A stretch of 64,000 nt of DNA from Linyphia triangularis (GCA_963978545.1 OZ021723.1:96488002-96552001); one strand, 5' to 3'; positions 26,438-38,789 are shown, numbered from the stretch's first letter. Made by a program: numbers and translations. The notes: generated by a model not told the origin, from the letters alone.

Positions 26438-26527
26438 CCCATTGACGGTCATGCACGTTTATATATACGTTATTTGATCCCCAGTTTTTTCCAGCAAAAC
26501 ACAACATTTATAAATTTATAAATTAAA

Positions 26528-26577
<50 letters not shown>

Positions 26578-26703
26578 ATATTTTTATTAGGATGGTAGTT
26601 TATAACATATCTAAAACAAAATAAACAAAAAATAATTTAAAACAATTATGTATCTGAATTAGAAATATAATGTAAAAGTTATTGCAGGGAAAACAATAGT
26701 GGG
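26438..26703 (+). mobile_element. TTAA-flanked piggyBac-type MITE, copy 1
   Basis: Flanked by TTAA (26434-26437 and 26704-26707). Left terminus CCCATTGACGGTCATGC, right terminus reduced to AATAGTGGG. Collinear with 36427-36688 (TGATCCCCAGTTTTTTCCAG, CACAACATTT, CTAAAACAAAATAAA, GCAGGGAAAACAA). A (TA)n array (26532-26574) lies in its first half where the other copy has AAATAAAAT. Confidence 0.82.
26532..26574. repeat. (TA)n microsatellite inside the TTAA MITE copy 1
   Basis: About 43 bp of TA located where the homologous MITE at 36.4 kb has AAATAAAATATTT. Confidence 0.95.
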
Positions 26704-26819
26704 TTAAGACAACAAAAAGCGTCTTGGTCATGCAATTTTTTAACTTCATGAACAATATCTAGGAACTCAACAGCGTTCCATCACCAAGTTCGATGTCAAA
26801 GTGGCATACATCTAAGTAT

Positions 26820-27885
26820 ATATTATGTTGACCGAGCTTAGGCCCATTTTCGATCCTTCACAGATCAGCTTCTATTATAGTTAAAACTATGTTTTTTTTC
26901 CCAACATGTTGCCCCACATGAATAGACGAAAAATAATAATACAACTGTTAACATTGAAGCCTTATTCAATGTTAACAGTTATGTTGTTATATTTCGTTCA
27001 CTACAAAAAATTTCTTTGAAAATCACCGAAATTACCAGAGTTTTGTTCTTCAGATTATAATTCTTCTTCTGGTTGTGATCGAACCTTTAGTCAGGATTTC
27101 AGCCAAAACTACTTGAATAATTTTGGCCATTGTTTTTTATTCTTCTCAGTTTTATTGGAGGAAGTGACGTTAGTCTGAATTAATGGGTATGAGGGTCGGT
27201 ACCCCTCCAGAAATGATCCCGGAAGTTGGGAATTTCAGACAGGTTAATGAATTATTAAAACGGGACAACAGATTTCGGATATTCATATTTCGCTCAATGT
27301 CAAGAAAGTCTTGTATTATTTTAAGTTGAACTATTCAAACAGTATAATTAGAAAAATGCAATTATTTTACAATTAACCTGCATGCTTATAGAAATTCCGA
27401 AAACACGTGTTTGAACTTAGAAAACCACTTTCATTCGAAAATATAAAAAAAAAAAATAACACAGGGGCCTGGTTAATTTAGAACCACGCACTCTCTGATG
27501 ACTAGCTTGCCACCTTAACGTTTGCACCTCTGATGATTGCTGAACTCCTCTTAAAATAACAACAAATCTTATAGTTATTGCTGCAACGATAAACCACGAT
27601 TGTGAGAACCAATGACCAACCAATGTATTTTAACTAACCACTACTCTCAGTTCAGTGCAATGGATACAAAGTAGGTCAAGCATATGAAATGAGAAAATTC
27701 CGAAATAATTCTAACCTGCCAAGTACAATATGGAGATTCCTCTCAATAATCTCAATTTAAATCATTATGTATTAATACCCCAAATAAATTAAACACGGCC
27801 GCTTTGCGGCAAACATTAGATTTCATAACTTTTTCTGGCTGACCAGCGTACTTGGCGTTTTTTTTTTTTCTACAGTGTTGTTTTT
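26820..27885 (-). mobile_element. Composite foldback/tRNA-like repeat, copy 3 (condensed)
   Basis: Read on the minus strand it gives the left palindrome arm (TTTGCCGCAAAGCGGCCG, 27805 region), the tRNA-like part (GTGCGTGGTTCTAAATTAAC, about 27470-27500), a GGGATCATTTCTGGAGGGG block (27210), TTCAATGTTAACAG with TTTTTCGTCTATTC and GGGGCAACATG (26905-26960), then TATAATAGAAGCTGATC to TCGGTCAACATAA (26825-26885). Same order as copies 1 and 2, with large gaps. Only half the palindrome remains. Confidence 0.68.
26953..26990. repeat. Perfect 16-bp hairpin inside composite copy 3
   Basis: AACTGTTAACATTGAA, a six-base loop, then TTCAATGTTAACAGTT. The same block in copies 1 and 2 is not a hairpin, so it arose locally by an inverted duplication. 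Confidence 0.75.
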
Positions 27886-28107
27886 TGAGGCATTTATTTT
27901 GGATTAGACCACACCCAATATTTTCTTAAAATTTTAGCACCCATTTGTCAATTTCAAGTAAATAAGATGTAAGTTTAAGATAGTATATGAATATTTTAAT
28001 AGATTTAAAAAAAATTTAAGAATTGAAAGATTTAATAAAGAATTTCGATGTCTAAAACAGGATGCTCAAGAATTGTGTATTAACAAAATAGCGGAATACT
28101 TATATAG

Positions 28108-28560
28108 TGCTGAGAATTTTCTCCGAGGAAATGACGACACAGCTTTTACCAAACAAAAACTGATAATTTATTATTTGTTTCAGAGGTTTACAAAACACCT
28201 CTTCTGTTAACTTGATATCAAGATTTAGCAAAAGCTTCAGTGCGAACAACTTCAGATAAAGTGATAATTCAGACTCAGACAAATTAGCGGAACTCTTTCT
28301 AATAAGGCTCCAAACCTCCCACCAACTCAAATTTCACGCGTAGGTGGTTTTTATATCCTTGAGTGGGATCTTTCCCGACAAATCCAGAACAATCAATCAG
28401 GCGATCAGCGTGGGGTGAATTTTGAAAATTTTCCATTGATTCGGATGTCGTCAACATTTTATAGCTTGTATTAATTAGTTTTAACAAATAAATGTAAAAA
28501 ATTGAATTTTAAAAAGATATATACACTATTTATTATTAAATACAGAAAAATAGCGTAGCA
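28108..28560 (+). mobile_element. Solo LTR, family B copy 3
   Basis: Starts TGCTGAGAATTTTC and ends GTAGCA, 453 bp. It shares with copy 2 the blocks CTTCAGTG..AACA, ACAAATTAG, AGAACAATC and GGCGATCAGCG, and carries AACAAATAAATG near the 3' end. The flanks (ATAG, ATGT) do not give a clean TSD. Copies 2 and 3 lie 3.3 kb apart in the same orientation, but the DNA between them has no gag-pol coding, holds other repeats, and the two LTRs are clearly diverged. Separate solo LTRs are therefore likelier than one element. Confidence 0.72.
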
Positions 28561-30289
28561 ATGTTATTACTACCTTCAAATTATTTGCTTCATCTTACAA
28601 AGATTAAAAATATAGCATACAATGTTTACAAAAAACCTCACAGCAAATATTATTCTTCAAGAAACAAGCACTTGAAGGTGGAATTGAAATGTTGAGTATA
28701 TTCTTCAAATAATACTATTATAAATACAATTTCATAAACATGAGTTTTAAAATCATACAAACATATGATATGTAGTTGAAAAGATAGCGTGTTTATTACT
28801 ACTCATTTCGAAAGTCATTTGGTTCATATGGGAAAACTAAATTTTCATTTTCACTTTTCAAGATCTCACGTTACTAACTATTATGACACTTTTAAAAAAG
28901 AAATTTATGCATCTGGTGTTTAGACGCGAATAGGATGACGTATCATCATGGAAATAACGCTGTAGATTTAAAGCAAATTTCGTAACCTGCTTCTGTAATA
29001 GTGCCATTCAAGTATTCAAGTTTTTGGAGAAACGCCAGAGGAGGCCGTTGCATATTTTGCCAGAAGCCATTACACAAAAGCGGAATGATCTCGTTTTGAA
29101 GTTTATTTCATAGCGGATGTCTTCATTTGAAAGTTAAATAAATGTAATTCTGAGGGATATTTATTAGTATTACATACGAGTGTATGCGTTTGTTGGCAAA
29201 ATATGCTTTCGAAATCATAATTTGAATATATGGTTATATTCTCAAGCAAATATATATTGCTCGGTGTGTAACTGCTCAAATTAATCTTATCACTTCAAAT
29301 GTTTCTTTATTCTGAACCCAATAACTGCTTTAATGTCCAGGTCTAATTCAACATTATATCAGTAGGACATTTTTCTAAAATTCCAATTTAGCATAAAAAT
29401 TCAAATCTTACTTTATTACCTGGAACTTAAATTAAGAACTTATTTATCTCCTTTTGTTTTTATAGGCAGTGAGATTTAATTCAAACCAATTGCTTTTCAG
29501 TAGCCGACGAGCTGCAAACTGAGCAGCTTTGATAGCATTCAAAACAAGAATTGTTTTTAAGAAATTAGTTTTTCATCGATTTGCTATTAATTCGCTAAGC
29601 ATTTTAATATAAATAGTTGCAAATTATGAATATTATTATATTATTTTTATGTGGTCATACTGTACATTTATAGTCTTTATTATACCATATTAAAAAAAAT
29701 TAATTACTAATTTTTTTTAAATGTGCCCAAATTTGAGTTCTTTTTTCTTTATGTATCAACAAATATTTAAAGTACTAATGAATTTTCGAAACCAAAGTTT
29801 TGACATAAGCCTCAACAATAAAAAAAAAAAGTTACAAACTAGCATTGCCCTCAAATGATTCAAGTGATACATTTACTTTAAAATAAGTCTTACTTTATTG
29901 TCAATGTTATAAAACGCAGAAATTTAAAAAAAAAAAAAATAGTCTAATTAAAATCTGTGCCATAAATTATTGTTAACAGAAAAACAGAGGACTTAATATG
30001 TTAGTATTCTCAACACAATTATGTATGCCAACGCGTGATGATGTTATCTTTTACCAATAAATAAAAATGTATCCTTGTTATACTTGTTCTAATTAATATA
30101 AATGTGACTTATCAATTATAAATGAAAACTATAAATACAGACACGGAGGGGGGGGGGGGGAGAGGGAGTATCTTTGGTACCACTTGTAAGCGTTTATGAC
30201 GAAATACTATGCCCTACCATTGGTTATAGTACTGCTAATGTACCAACAGATTATCTTGATCCAATTTTCACAAAACGTCAGCATTACCC

Positions 30290-31735
30290 GTCATTCCCCC
30301 TTGGTCTTCAATTAGATGTATAAATTCAGTGCCTTAAATAAATGTCATAATTTCTAATTAGGAGAATCTCATTGCTTAACAATTAGGCACAAGTGTTCAG
30401 GCCATTAAATACATTTTATGATTTCTAATCAGGAGAATCCTCAATTATATGTCTGAGTTCGATATTTTAAATAAGTTTTATCTTTTCAAAACTGGAGGAA
30501 ACCTTTGATCATCAATTGAATTTCCTTTAATGATTCCTTGATACCCGATGCTTTGATTTATAATCAAGGGAATACCGTTGATCATCAATTCAATGTGAGA
30601 GATAATGCCTTATATAAAACTTATATTTTCTATTCAGGAGAATCCTCTTGATCATCAGTTAGATGCACGCGTTCAATGCTTTAAATAACTTGTATCTTAT
30701 ATAATCAGGAGAATCCTCTTAATCATCAGTTAGATCCAGGCATTCAATGTCTTAAATAACTTGTTTCTTATGCAATCAGGTGAATCCCCTTGATCATCAA
30801 TTAGATGGACGACTTCAATGCCTTAAATAACTTTTATCTTTTCTAATCAGGAGAATGCTCTTGATCATCAATTAGATGCAGGCATTCAATGTCTTAAATA
30901 ACTTGTATCTTATGCAATCAGGTGAATCCCCTTGATCATCAATTAGATGGACGACTTCAATGCCTTAAATAACTTTTATCTTTTCTAATCAGGAGAATGC
31001 TCTTGATCATCAGTTATATGCAGGCATCCAATGTCTTAAATAACTTGTATCTTATCTAATCAGGTGAATCCCCTTGATAATCAATTAGATGCACGACTTC
31101 AATGCCCTAAATAACTTTTATATTTTCTAATCAGGAGAATCCCCTTGATCATCAATTAGAAACACGAGTTCAATGCCTAAAATAAGTTTTATCATATAGA
31201 ATATGAAGAACACTCTTTAACATCAATTGAATGTCCCTTTGATTATTAATTGATACCCAAGTTCAATGCTTTGAACAAGTTTCATCATTTTTAATCAGGA
31301 AAATGTGTTTGGTCACCAATAGAATATATCCCTCGACCACCAATTAGATACTCATGTTCTATGCCTTAAGAAAGTTTTATCAATTAAAATCACTGTTTAT
31401 CAAATAGATACATAAGTATAACCCATATAGCACACATCCTCCCAAGGACGTCCCTAGGAAGTCCACAGTCATCCTTGGGACTCCAAATGACATCCTAGGT
31501 ACCTCCTTGGGAGGATGTGTGCTATATGGGAAGGCCTTACATGTTTTGTGATTTCTAATCAGAAGAACTCCCTTGATCATCAATTAGAGTCACGAGCTCA
31601 ATACTTGAAATAAGTTTTATCTTTTCTAATCTGGAGAACACACTTGATCATTAATTTGATTTCCTTTTGATCATCAATTGATATCCGAGTTCAATGCTTT
31701 CAACAAGTTTTGTCATTTCTAATCAAGAGAAGTAA
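30290..31735 (+). repeat. Satellite array of about 71-bp units with a 142-bp higher-order repeat
   Basis: Some 20 diverged units built on CTAATCAGGAGAATCCTCTT, GATCATCAATTAGATG and TTCAATGCCTTAAATAACTT. Adjacent units alternate between a GAATCCCCTTG and a GAATGCTCTTG type, so 30772-30913 and 30914-31055 are near-identical 142-bp dimers. Outer units are more diverged. A palindromic MITE interrupts it at 31422-31530. Confidence 0.9.
31422..31530. mobile_element. 109-bp palindromic MITE inside the 71-bp satellite
   Basis: Begins CCCATATAGCACACATCCTC and ends with its exact reverse complement (GAGGATGTGTGCTATATGGG, 31511-31530). The match continues inward as CCAAGGA/TCCTTGG, giving a perfect terminal repeat of about 27 bp. 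It interrupts a satellite unit, which resumes after it as GTTTTGTGATTTCTAATCAG. TSD not resolved. Confidence 0.78.
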
Positions 31736-32963
31736 TGAAAGGTTGAAGAAAAGCAGGAAGACAGTATTGTTACCGTTAATTAGTAAAATTTGGTCTTCAA
31801 ATTATACGGACATTTTAATCCATGCATGCCGAATTACTTGATTTCCTGTTGCTTAGTATTCGAAAGAAATGAACATTAAGGCGAAAGCGTTTCAATCGAA
31901 ATAGGAAGTTAAGTTCAGGTGAGCCGCAGAATGTCAAAAATAGACCTAGAAGTTTGGCAGTAATCCAGTACCCTAATTTTCTTGTCAGACATTAATAGTA
32001 GCTGCAGTGTATTTGGTTTTTCAGGTTTGCATATTTGCTTATTCCATTTCTGTATTTTATACTAAGTAGAAATATTGTTTCTTTCCTTTAAAAAAGAAAA
32101 CTACTCATGTATTGCTATGAGTAGACTACATTTTAAATATTGCGAGCATATAAATGAATGATTTTTAATTATAAATGTTATCATATTATCTGGAATCTAA
32201 TGGAAAATTTCTGAAAAATTCAGGATTTCAGACCAATAAATGAAATAAAAAATCACGAATAGTGAAATATTTTGAATATCGAGTAATTATAAAAAAATAA
32301 CGCATTTTATTAATATTTGTTTGAAATGTATTCGTGTAATAAAAAGTGTGGAAGGTAACGGTCAACGAAAAATAATTCAGAAAACTTTAAATTATTAGTA
32401 ACAATTCATAAAAGATTCAAAAGTTTTAAGGAAATTACTTTATTAAAAATAGAAGCTAAAAACAAGCAAATATTATTCCTTTTAGTGTTAAAAGTTTTTT
32501 TATTACAAGTTTAAAAGGCATTATTTAACAAAATGTAAGAATCTGTATACTTGAATATTTGCTTGAATACAGATGTTATTTTAAATAAGAAGACTATGGC
32601 AATTAATACGACTTATAATCTCAATATTTAAAAGCACACTGATTATAAACGCAATTGATAAATGAAAAAATTCCATTATATAGCATTATTCAATGCTTTT
32701 TATAAAGAAGGTTACGATTTTAAATTTGTGAACAACTACTTTTCTCAAAAACCCTAGTAACACTGATTTTTCCCTAGTCTAAAATAGAATATATTCAAAA
32801 TTACATTAATACATAATAGATTCGAAATAATTAAGATTAAGTTATTAAAATATAAATTTTAATGTTATGCATGTAATTAACTGCCTTATTTGGAATATTG
32901 TCATAATAAGTAGATTTACTTCATTGCTTTATAATTATTAGATCAAATATAACATTTTCAAAA

Positions 32964-32966
<3 letters not shown>

Positions 32967-33045
<79 letters not shown>
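32967..33045. repeat. (TA)n microsatellite
   Basis: About 79 bp of uninterrupted TA in otherwise very AT-rich unique DNA. Confidence 0.97.
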
Positions 33046-33048
<3 letters not shown>

Positions 33049-34238
33049 ATTATTTTACTGTTTAACTAAAATTAAAAATATTTTTTTTTATTGTTTTCAT
33101 TGATATATTTCAGTATTTATATTTATTTCATTGCTTAAATTAAACGATATCTCCTAAAATGCCAAAATATTAAACATCATATTAACGTATTTATACTTTA
33201 GAATTAAACTAAGACGGCTTTCTCAAATTAAAACATGTTGAAATCTATAACTTTATACGGGCAATTTTGTGCTGTAAGCACGAAACATTTTAGCTATTTC
33301 TTCTATTCATAAACAAATTGTAATTCTAAAATTATTATCAATCTAGGAATTATGCTTTTATTTTATATATCTCTATTTGGTGACAGTGTCCCGTGCATCA
33401 GACGATATTAAATACATATTTTACCTAGTTAAAATAATTATTTTCCATATAACTTTGTCACTAAGTAATATGATATAAAATGAAAACATAACTATTAGAA
33501 TTATCTTAATTGTACAATTCTTATCTTTTTACGTGTAGAAAAAAGAGCCCAAATGTCACGTCCGTCATCCAGAAAATTCCTCATATAATATTACTATCCA
33601 AATACTTTTATTAATATTTTCAGCAAAAAAAATCAACGTTTATATATAATTTTATAACTCTAGGTCTTATTTGCTTTTCAGTAAATTAAATCAAATATTA
33701 GTTAATTTACATTTTTATATTTTGCTATTTTCCACTCGAAAACTATTAATATTGTCAAAACTGTAAAATAACAAAATAAAATTCTACATAATAGAAATTG
33801 AATTTATTGTATTATTTTGGTTAGATCAAATTAAATAGTTTAAGAAATCATGTTGTATTATCTTTTTCAAATGTTTTTTTGAGGGGGTGGGGGGGAGGAA
33901 AAGTTTGTACATTTTCCCCTCTTCTCTGAAAAATTGAATGGAATTTAAATATTTTCAATGTTTCAAGTGTGAATAAAAACGCAAAATTTGTATATAACTC
34001 CTTTAGAAATTATAATTTCAACTTTTCTTTCATTCTTTAGTTGCATTGTTTCTGAAAGCAGGTTCTTAAGAAGATTTTTGTGAAGCATGATGATCCATGC
34101 ATAAATGCTTTTGAAACCGGGAAAGTAAAATTAAGTACTAACTTTTGAATTTTTGAAAATTCTTATGCAAATTCCATGCAAATAAAAACTGTAGTTTGAC
34201 AAACACATGCCATAAAGTGTATATTTCACCCTCTTTCC

Positions 34239-34240
34239 CA

Positions 34241-34280
<40 letters not shown>
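34239..34280 (+). repeat. A42-type homopolymer
   Basis: About 42 consecutive A. Other long A or T tracts lie at 1390-1411, 1544-1562 (T), 9361-9383 (T), 10513-10541, 57808-57829 (T) and 62611-62637. No clear LINE or SINE body was recognised upstream of this one. Confidence 0.9.
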
Positions 34281-34283
<3 letters not shown>

Positions 34284-36426
34284 TTAAAGAGTTTATTTCT
34301 GTTGCTATTAGGATAGTTCATCAATAATTGATTAAAAAATTAGTTTGATTTTCAATGTTAATTAATTTTAAAAATACAGAATGAATTTTTTAGTCCATGC
34401 ATGGAAAAATTGTAACATAAAAAGTATTCCAATGTCATGTCAAATTAATGAATAAAAAAATCAATACTATCCACTTAAAATTATCAAAGCCGACCTTGCT
34501 CGATTTTAGAAGGGCTGTGTAATTATTGTTATTAGAAGCGCTAAGCAAATTAATTATTTTAATTTTTAGTGAACCAATGTATTTTAAAGATAATAAATTA
34601 TTTGCACTTTAAAACATACTTTTAGAAGCAGTAAAAATGTAAATTAAACGTTCAAGGCAGATGTAGATTGTACGGGAAAAATTTTGTAATATCACCATAA
34701 GCAACCCATGAATTTAATTTTTTAATTAGAGATAGGGTCCACTTAGATTTATTCACGATTTATTTTTCTTTGAAAACGATGTGGAAACCATAGCGCAAAT
34801 ATTGATTATTGAGTGTGAAAGTGAATAAATATCCTAACACCCAGTTAGAAATTAAATATACTGTTTACCTTAGTATGCCGACTAACAGATTACATTTAAT
34901 TTTAACTTGCGAAATCAAAGGGAAAAAGTGTAGTTTTTAACTACGCACAAAATCTTGTCGGTTACGAATTAAATTATATAAAATTATAAATCGTCATGTT
35001 TATTTACTATCTATTTATAATTAATTAAAAGTAAAAAAATAATCAAAATTTAAATCATTTGACTTTACCATGATATTTATAGAAGACATTTTTTGTGTGT
35101 ATTCAGTGACCCAAAATGAAAGAAAAGTATCAACTAAGTAAAATCTTAGCAATTAAACAAAGATTATGAGTCCAAAAATGTTTAGTCTAGTATTCACCGT
35201 TGCAAAGTTCTGAAGGCACGCTGAATATTTCCTAGAAATGTATCAAGCCATTTTAACGTGACATATTAATGAGTATACTTTAGCAACTATAATTACTTAA
35301 TTTATAGTTACAACATTTAAAATATTTAAAAATAATTAGTATGGTAGAAAACTGTTACAAAATTAACCTTAATTAACTTGTTAAATTTACTAACAATCAC
35401 TAAAATGTTCTAATTGATGACAACGTGCTTAAATTGCTAACCTCATTAGAAACAATAGAGAATATTTAAGGCAAGTTAATTGTTAAACGGAATTTGTTTT
35501 TAAACAATAATGATAAAAAAAAGACTCATTGAAACTAAAAATTTTACATTGCAATTACAGCAGTAGTCACAAAATCTTTCAACAAAAAACATGTCAAAAC
35601 ATGGTTTTGATTTTTCTTAACACTTAAAGGATACTTATCAGTTGTAATCAGTTTCTTGTTGAACTTCGTGCATTTAACCTTACAATAGTAATTAACTCAC
35701 ACTATTTGGATGTGATTATGTAAAGATATTCTCCCAAGTTTGAATTGTTTCTGAAAACATAGATAAGTGTCAATAATGTTAAATGTTTTTTTAGATTTCA
35801 ATAAAGCTTTTAACTTGTAAAATATTTGTGACTGCCCTTTTTGCAGTACTCTTATTTTTAAATTATTTTAAATTATGAATTGGTATAACTCTAAAATGTT
35901 CTTTTCAAAATTCGTACTGTTTTACTAAATTGTAAAATTGTAGTGTACTAAATAATTTATTAAATTCATTTTGGTTTATAAAAGTACTAAAGTACCATTT
36001 TTGGAATTTATCCTATTTTACCAAAGTAGTACAGTGTCAGTAACGATATTCAACTTTTTTTTTTACCTATGTCTTAAAAGTCTCTGAAGAAATTCATAGT
36101 ATTTTACCAACCTACACTCTAGAGATAGTGTCGACTAATGAATGTATTTGTGTTTTGGTAGCATACTAATTTATATATAATGTATAATTATGATAATGAG
36201 TGTCAATTATTAACTCACTTTATAAAACCGACTTTACAGTTTGATGGATTATTATACTTCTACCCAACAAAATAATTTTTCTCACACTGCTAATTATAAG
36301 TTTCGGAGACTGAAAAAATCGATTTCTCAAAAACACAAATGATTACTTCATACCGATGGATATAATTTAAACGAAACATGCAGTTTCTCACATTGTACTG
36401 CTTGGCAGACAATGAACGTGCTTTAA

Positions 36427-36688
36427 CCCACTGACGGTCATGCCCGTATATATGCATCATTTGATCCCCAGTTTTTCCAGCAATACACAACATTTTTAAA
36501 TTCATAGATAAAATTTTAAATAAAATATTTTTTAAAATTTTTTATTAGAATTTAGTTCTAATCTACCTAAAACAAAATAAATAAAAATAATTTTTTAAAA
36601 ATTATATATTTAGATTAGAAATACAATTTAAAATTACTGCAGGGAAAACAACTATAGAATTTCACCCATTCCCTGGACCATCAGTGGG
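36427..36688 (+). mobile_element. TTAA-flanked piggyBac-type MITE, copy 2
   Basis: Exact TTAA at 36423-36426 and 36689-36692. Termini CCCACTGACGGTCATGCCC and GGACCATCAGTGGG form a 14-bp imperfect inverted repeat. TTAA target plus CCC ends is the piggyBac signature; at 262 bp it is non-autonomous with no transposase. Confidence 0.87.
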
Positions 36689-36709
36689 TTAAAATATACT
36701 GCTAAAATC

Positions 36710-37000
36710 CTCACAGCCTTGTTATTAGTTTAATTTGCAAGGTTTCAGCTGCCTATGTCTGCCTCTATGAAGTACACAGACTAAGATAGGATTATGAGGT
36801 CAAAGCCTTATTGAGCAAATCTCTCTCACCAACCTCACCACACCAACTAGAGGACATTGAAACAACGAGAGGACATTGAAGCAACGATCTATTTAATGTG
36901 CACCAGCCCCGATTATTGTACAAACCAGCACTTGATGAGGCCAAGACCGAACCCGAACTCTGTTCCTTTGACCGCCAGGACACTGGAGCCCAGTCTTAAT
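36710..37000 (-). mobile_element. SINE-like dispersed repeat, copy 2
   Basis: On the minus strand: TGGCGGTCAAAGG then GAGTTCGGGTTCGGTCTTGG (B-box-like), ATAATCGGGGCTGGTGCACA, CAATGTCCTCTCG duplicated as CAATGTCCTCTAG, CAATAAGGCTTTGACC, TCCTATCTTAGTC, then AGCTGAAACC. The overlapping short ORFs are therefore repeat, not genes. Confidence 0.62.
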
Positions 37001-37039
37001 TTAAAAATACCCATTACCATAAATAAACATTGCAGAGTG

Positions 37040-38400
37040 TTTTCCTTTTATTAACCTATTCATCCCGAATTTTATCAAATTAAGCTCGATATGAAAACAA
37101 ACAACTTAAAAACCAAAACAATTTTTAAAGCAAAAAAAAATTGAGGAGGTAAATTTATTTTGAGTGGATACTTTAACATAATAACTGAAATTTTTTATTT
37201 TAATTGAATAGTATACCTTCTAAATGAGCTAGCAATTCACAAACAATAAAACATAAATGGATTATTTTCGTGTCTTTTCTTTTTTAGTGTGATAAATTTG
37301 ACATATGCCATGCTTGACCAACTCTCTCATCACTACTTCTTACCCTTCGCAAGAATCTAGGTAGAAATTTGCCACATGCACAAATTATAAGCAAATTAAG
37401 ATAAATAAAGTTGTTTCATACTAATTAGGATAAGTGAACAAGATAATTGTGAAAAGTAATGGTGTTTGTAATCAAGAGAGTGAAATAGGGTAAAGTGATT
37501 AATAGATTAATAGGTAGTAAGCTCGTAACTAGAGATCTACTGAACCATATAGGATTTTAAAGACATCTTACCCGATCGAAATTACAAGGTACAAAATCCA
37601 AAGCTTTCTTACAAACACATCATTTTTAATTGTTAGTTCTCCTTTTTTTTGTTCTCTCTCTCTCTCTCTCTTTCTTTCCTTTTCTTTATTTTATTTTTTT
37701 TTTATTCATTCCGACTAAATTACGGTGATTGCTTGCATACACTTTTGTTATTTCTCAAAACAAAATATGTTTGATTCTTATGAAAACATATTTTATTTAA
37801 TATTTTGAGTCCATGTTCATTTGTGTCTTAAAATAAGACACAAAACTGTATTCATGCACCAGATTCAGAGAATTAAAATACAATGTCAGAATGTGTTGGA
37901 CATTTTTATTCAAACCTGTCAAAAATGCCTGAATCGAAAATTAAAAACATTCCATACCAATTAAATGCTTGGTGTCACAAATTAAGTATTCATTAAAAAG
38001 TTAAAGTAAATGTTTGAAAACTTTACTAGTGTGACATACACTACCATGATATTACTCTTTGTCGATAATATTTCACCTCCCTCGAGAATTTAATTATGCA
38101 CTGCAAAAACGCGTGTCTTAAAATAAGACTCTAATTAGCGTAGTAATACAGTGCCACTATTATGTCTTATTTTTTAGGTATTTTAATTTGCATTGTTGTG
38201 AGTGAAATTTTCAAAGCAATAAAAATAATTTAACTTGTGTTTTAAATTAATCAAATGCCAAACAATAAAAAAAAAAAAGTTAACATATGTAAAACAATAT
38301 CGGGGTTATACAGAAAACTCTAAAAGTACCACTCTTACTCTCTATTGGGATTCTACAGAAAACTCTTAAAGTTATACTAAACTCCCATGCATAATACATC
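37040..38400. other. Proximal intron downstream of the agrin-like exon (by inference)
   Basis: CT repeats at 37655-37671. Two small hairpins built on GTGTCTTAAAATAAGAC: a perfect one at about 37825-37845 and an imperfect one at 38111-38135, the second within a CACTGCAAAAACG...CAGTG pair (38099-38153) that may be a decayed MITE. No second Kazal exon. Confidence 0.5.
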
Positions 38401-38448
38401 AAAACTATAAAAAAAAGAAAAAAAAAGAAAAAAAAAAGAAGAAGAAGA

Positions 38449-38454
38449 ACTTAC
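38449..38454 (-). promoter_or_regulatory. 5' splice donor GTAAGT of the agrin-like exon
   Basis: On the minus strand the coding sequence ends TTTGTG and continues GTAAGT, a consensus-matching donor. It interrupts the Kazal domain right after its last Cys in phase 1, the usual junction between Kazal exons. The pyrimidine/T tract that follows (rich in A on the plus strand, 38407-38448) is intronic. Confidence 0.8.
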
Positions 38455-38767
38455 CACAAAGCCCCTGGAACTTGGCGCCAATCTCTTTCTTTAGCCTGCA
38501 AGCCGTTCTTCTCAGCTCACACACGTTAGGATAGTCCTGTCCGTCCGTCCCGCAAACGGGTCTCGAACCCCGACTGTCCCCATACGTGGCACACTTTTCC
38601 GGACAGACGCACTCTCCCGTCTGTCCGTCCGGAGATGGTCGACACTGGGCACCGAAGTGGCATTCTTTGTCCAGGCAAGGATCAGGAACGTCCGACGGGA
38701 ACTTGTAGCAGTTCTGTACCATGCCCAAGCATATGATGAAGATGGTGTATGTTAAGAACACATGCAT
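38455..38767 (-). CDS. Agrin-like secreted follistatin/Kazal protein, first coding exon (partial)
   Basis: Seen: the exon opens with Met at 38767, with A at position -3 and an in-frame TAA stop at 38786-38788. A hydrophobic start (MHVFLTYTIFIICLGMVQ) reads as a signal peptide. It is followed by a Cys-rich module of about 80 residues: DPCLDKECHFGAQC, then GECVCPEKC, then PVCGTDGQDYPNVCELRRTAC and a final GLC. That is a follistatin-like EGF half followed by a Kazal half carrying the typical VCGTDG..Y.N.C core. After the last Cys the minus strand reads TTTGTG then GTAAGT, so the exon stops at 38455 in phase 1; the poly-Phe after it is intronic T-tract. Known: agrin and relatives are secreted basement-membrane proteins with serial Kazal domains encoded by phase-1 exons. 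Inference: agrin-like; other multi-Kazal proteins (follistatin, testican, SPINK types) are possible. A CAG just before the NCYKFPSD codons could instead be a 3' splice site, which would make the start intronic. No further Kazal exon was found below 38455. Confidence 0.82.
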
Positions 38768-38789
38768 AGTTCTTTTTAGGTAGTATTAG

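Larger units (their letters stand above)
31740..36420. other. Very AT-rich DNA, no gene seen
   Basis: Apart from the (TA)n and A42 tracts there is no ORF of 60 codons and no recognised repeat. The strongest AT bias of the window; consistent with deep intron or intergenic DNA. Confidence 0.65.

Noticed and set aside
24381..28560. A single LTR retrotransposon bounded by family B LTRs
   Set aside because: The LTRs are diverged, the interior has no gag-pol trace and contains unrelated MITEs and a composite repeat.
30290..31735. CRISPR-like array
   Set aside because: Whole units are repeated without unique spacers, and the DNA is eukaryotic; it is a satellite.
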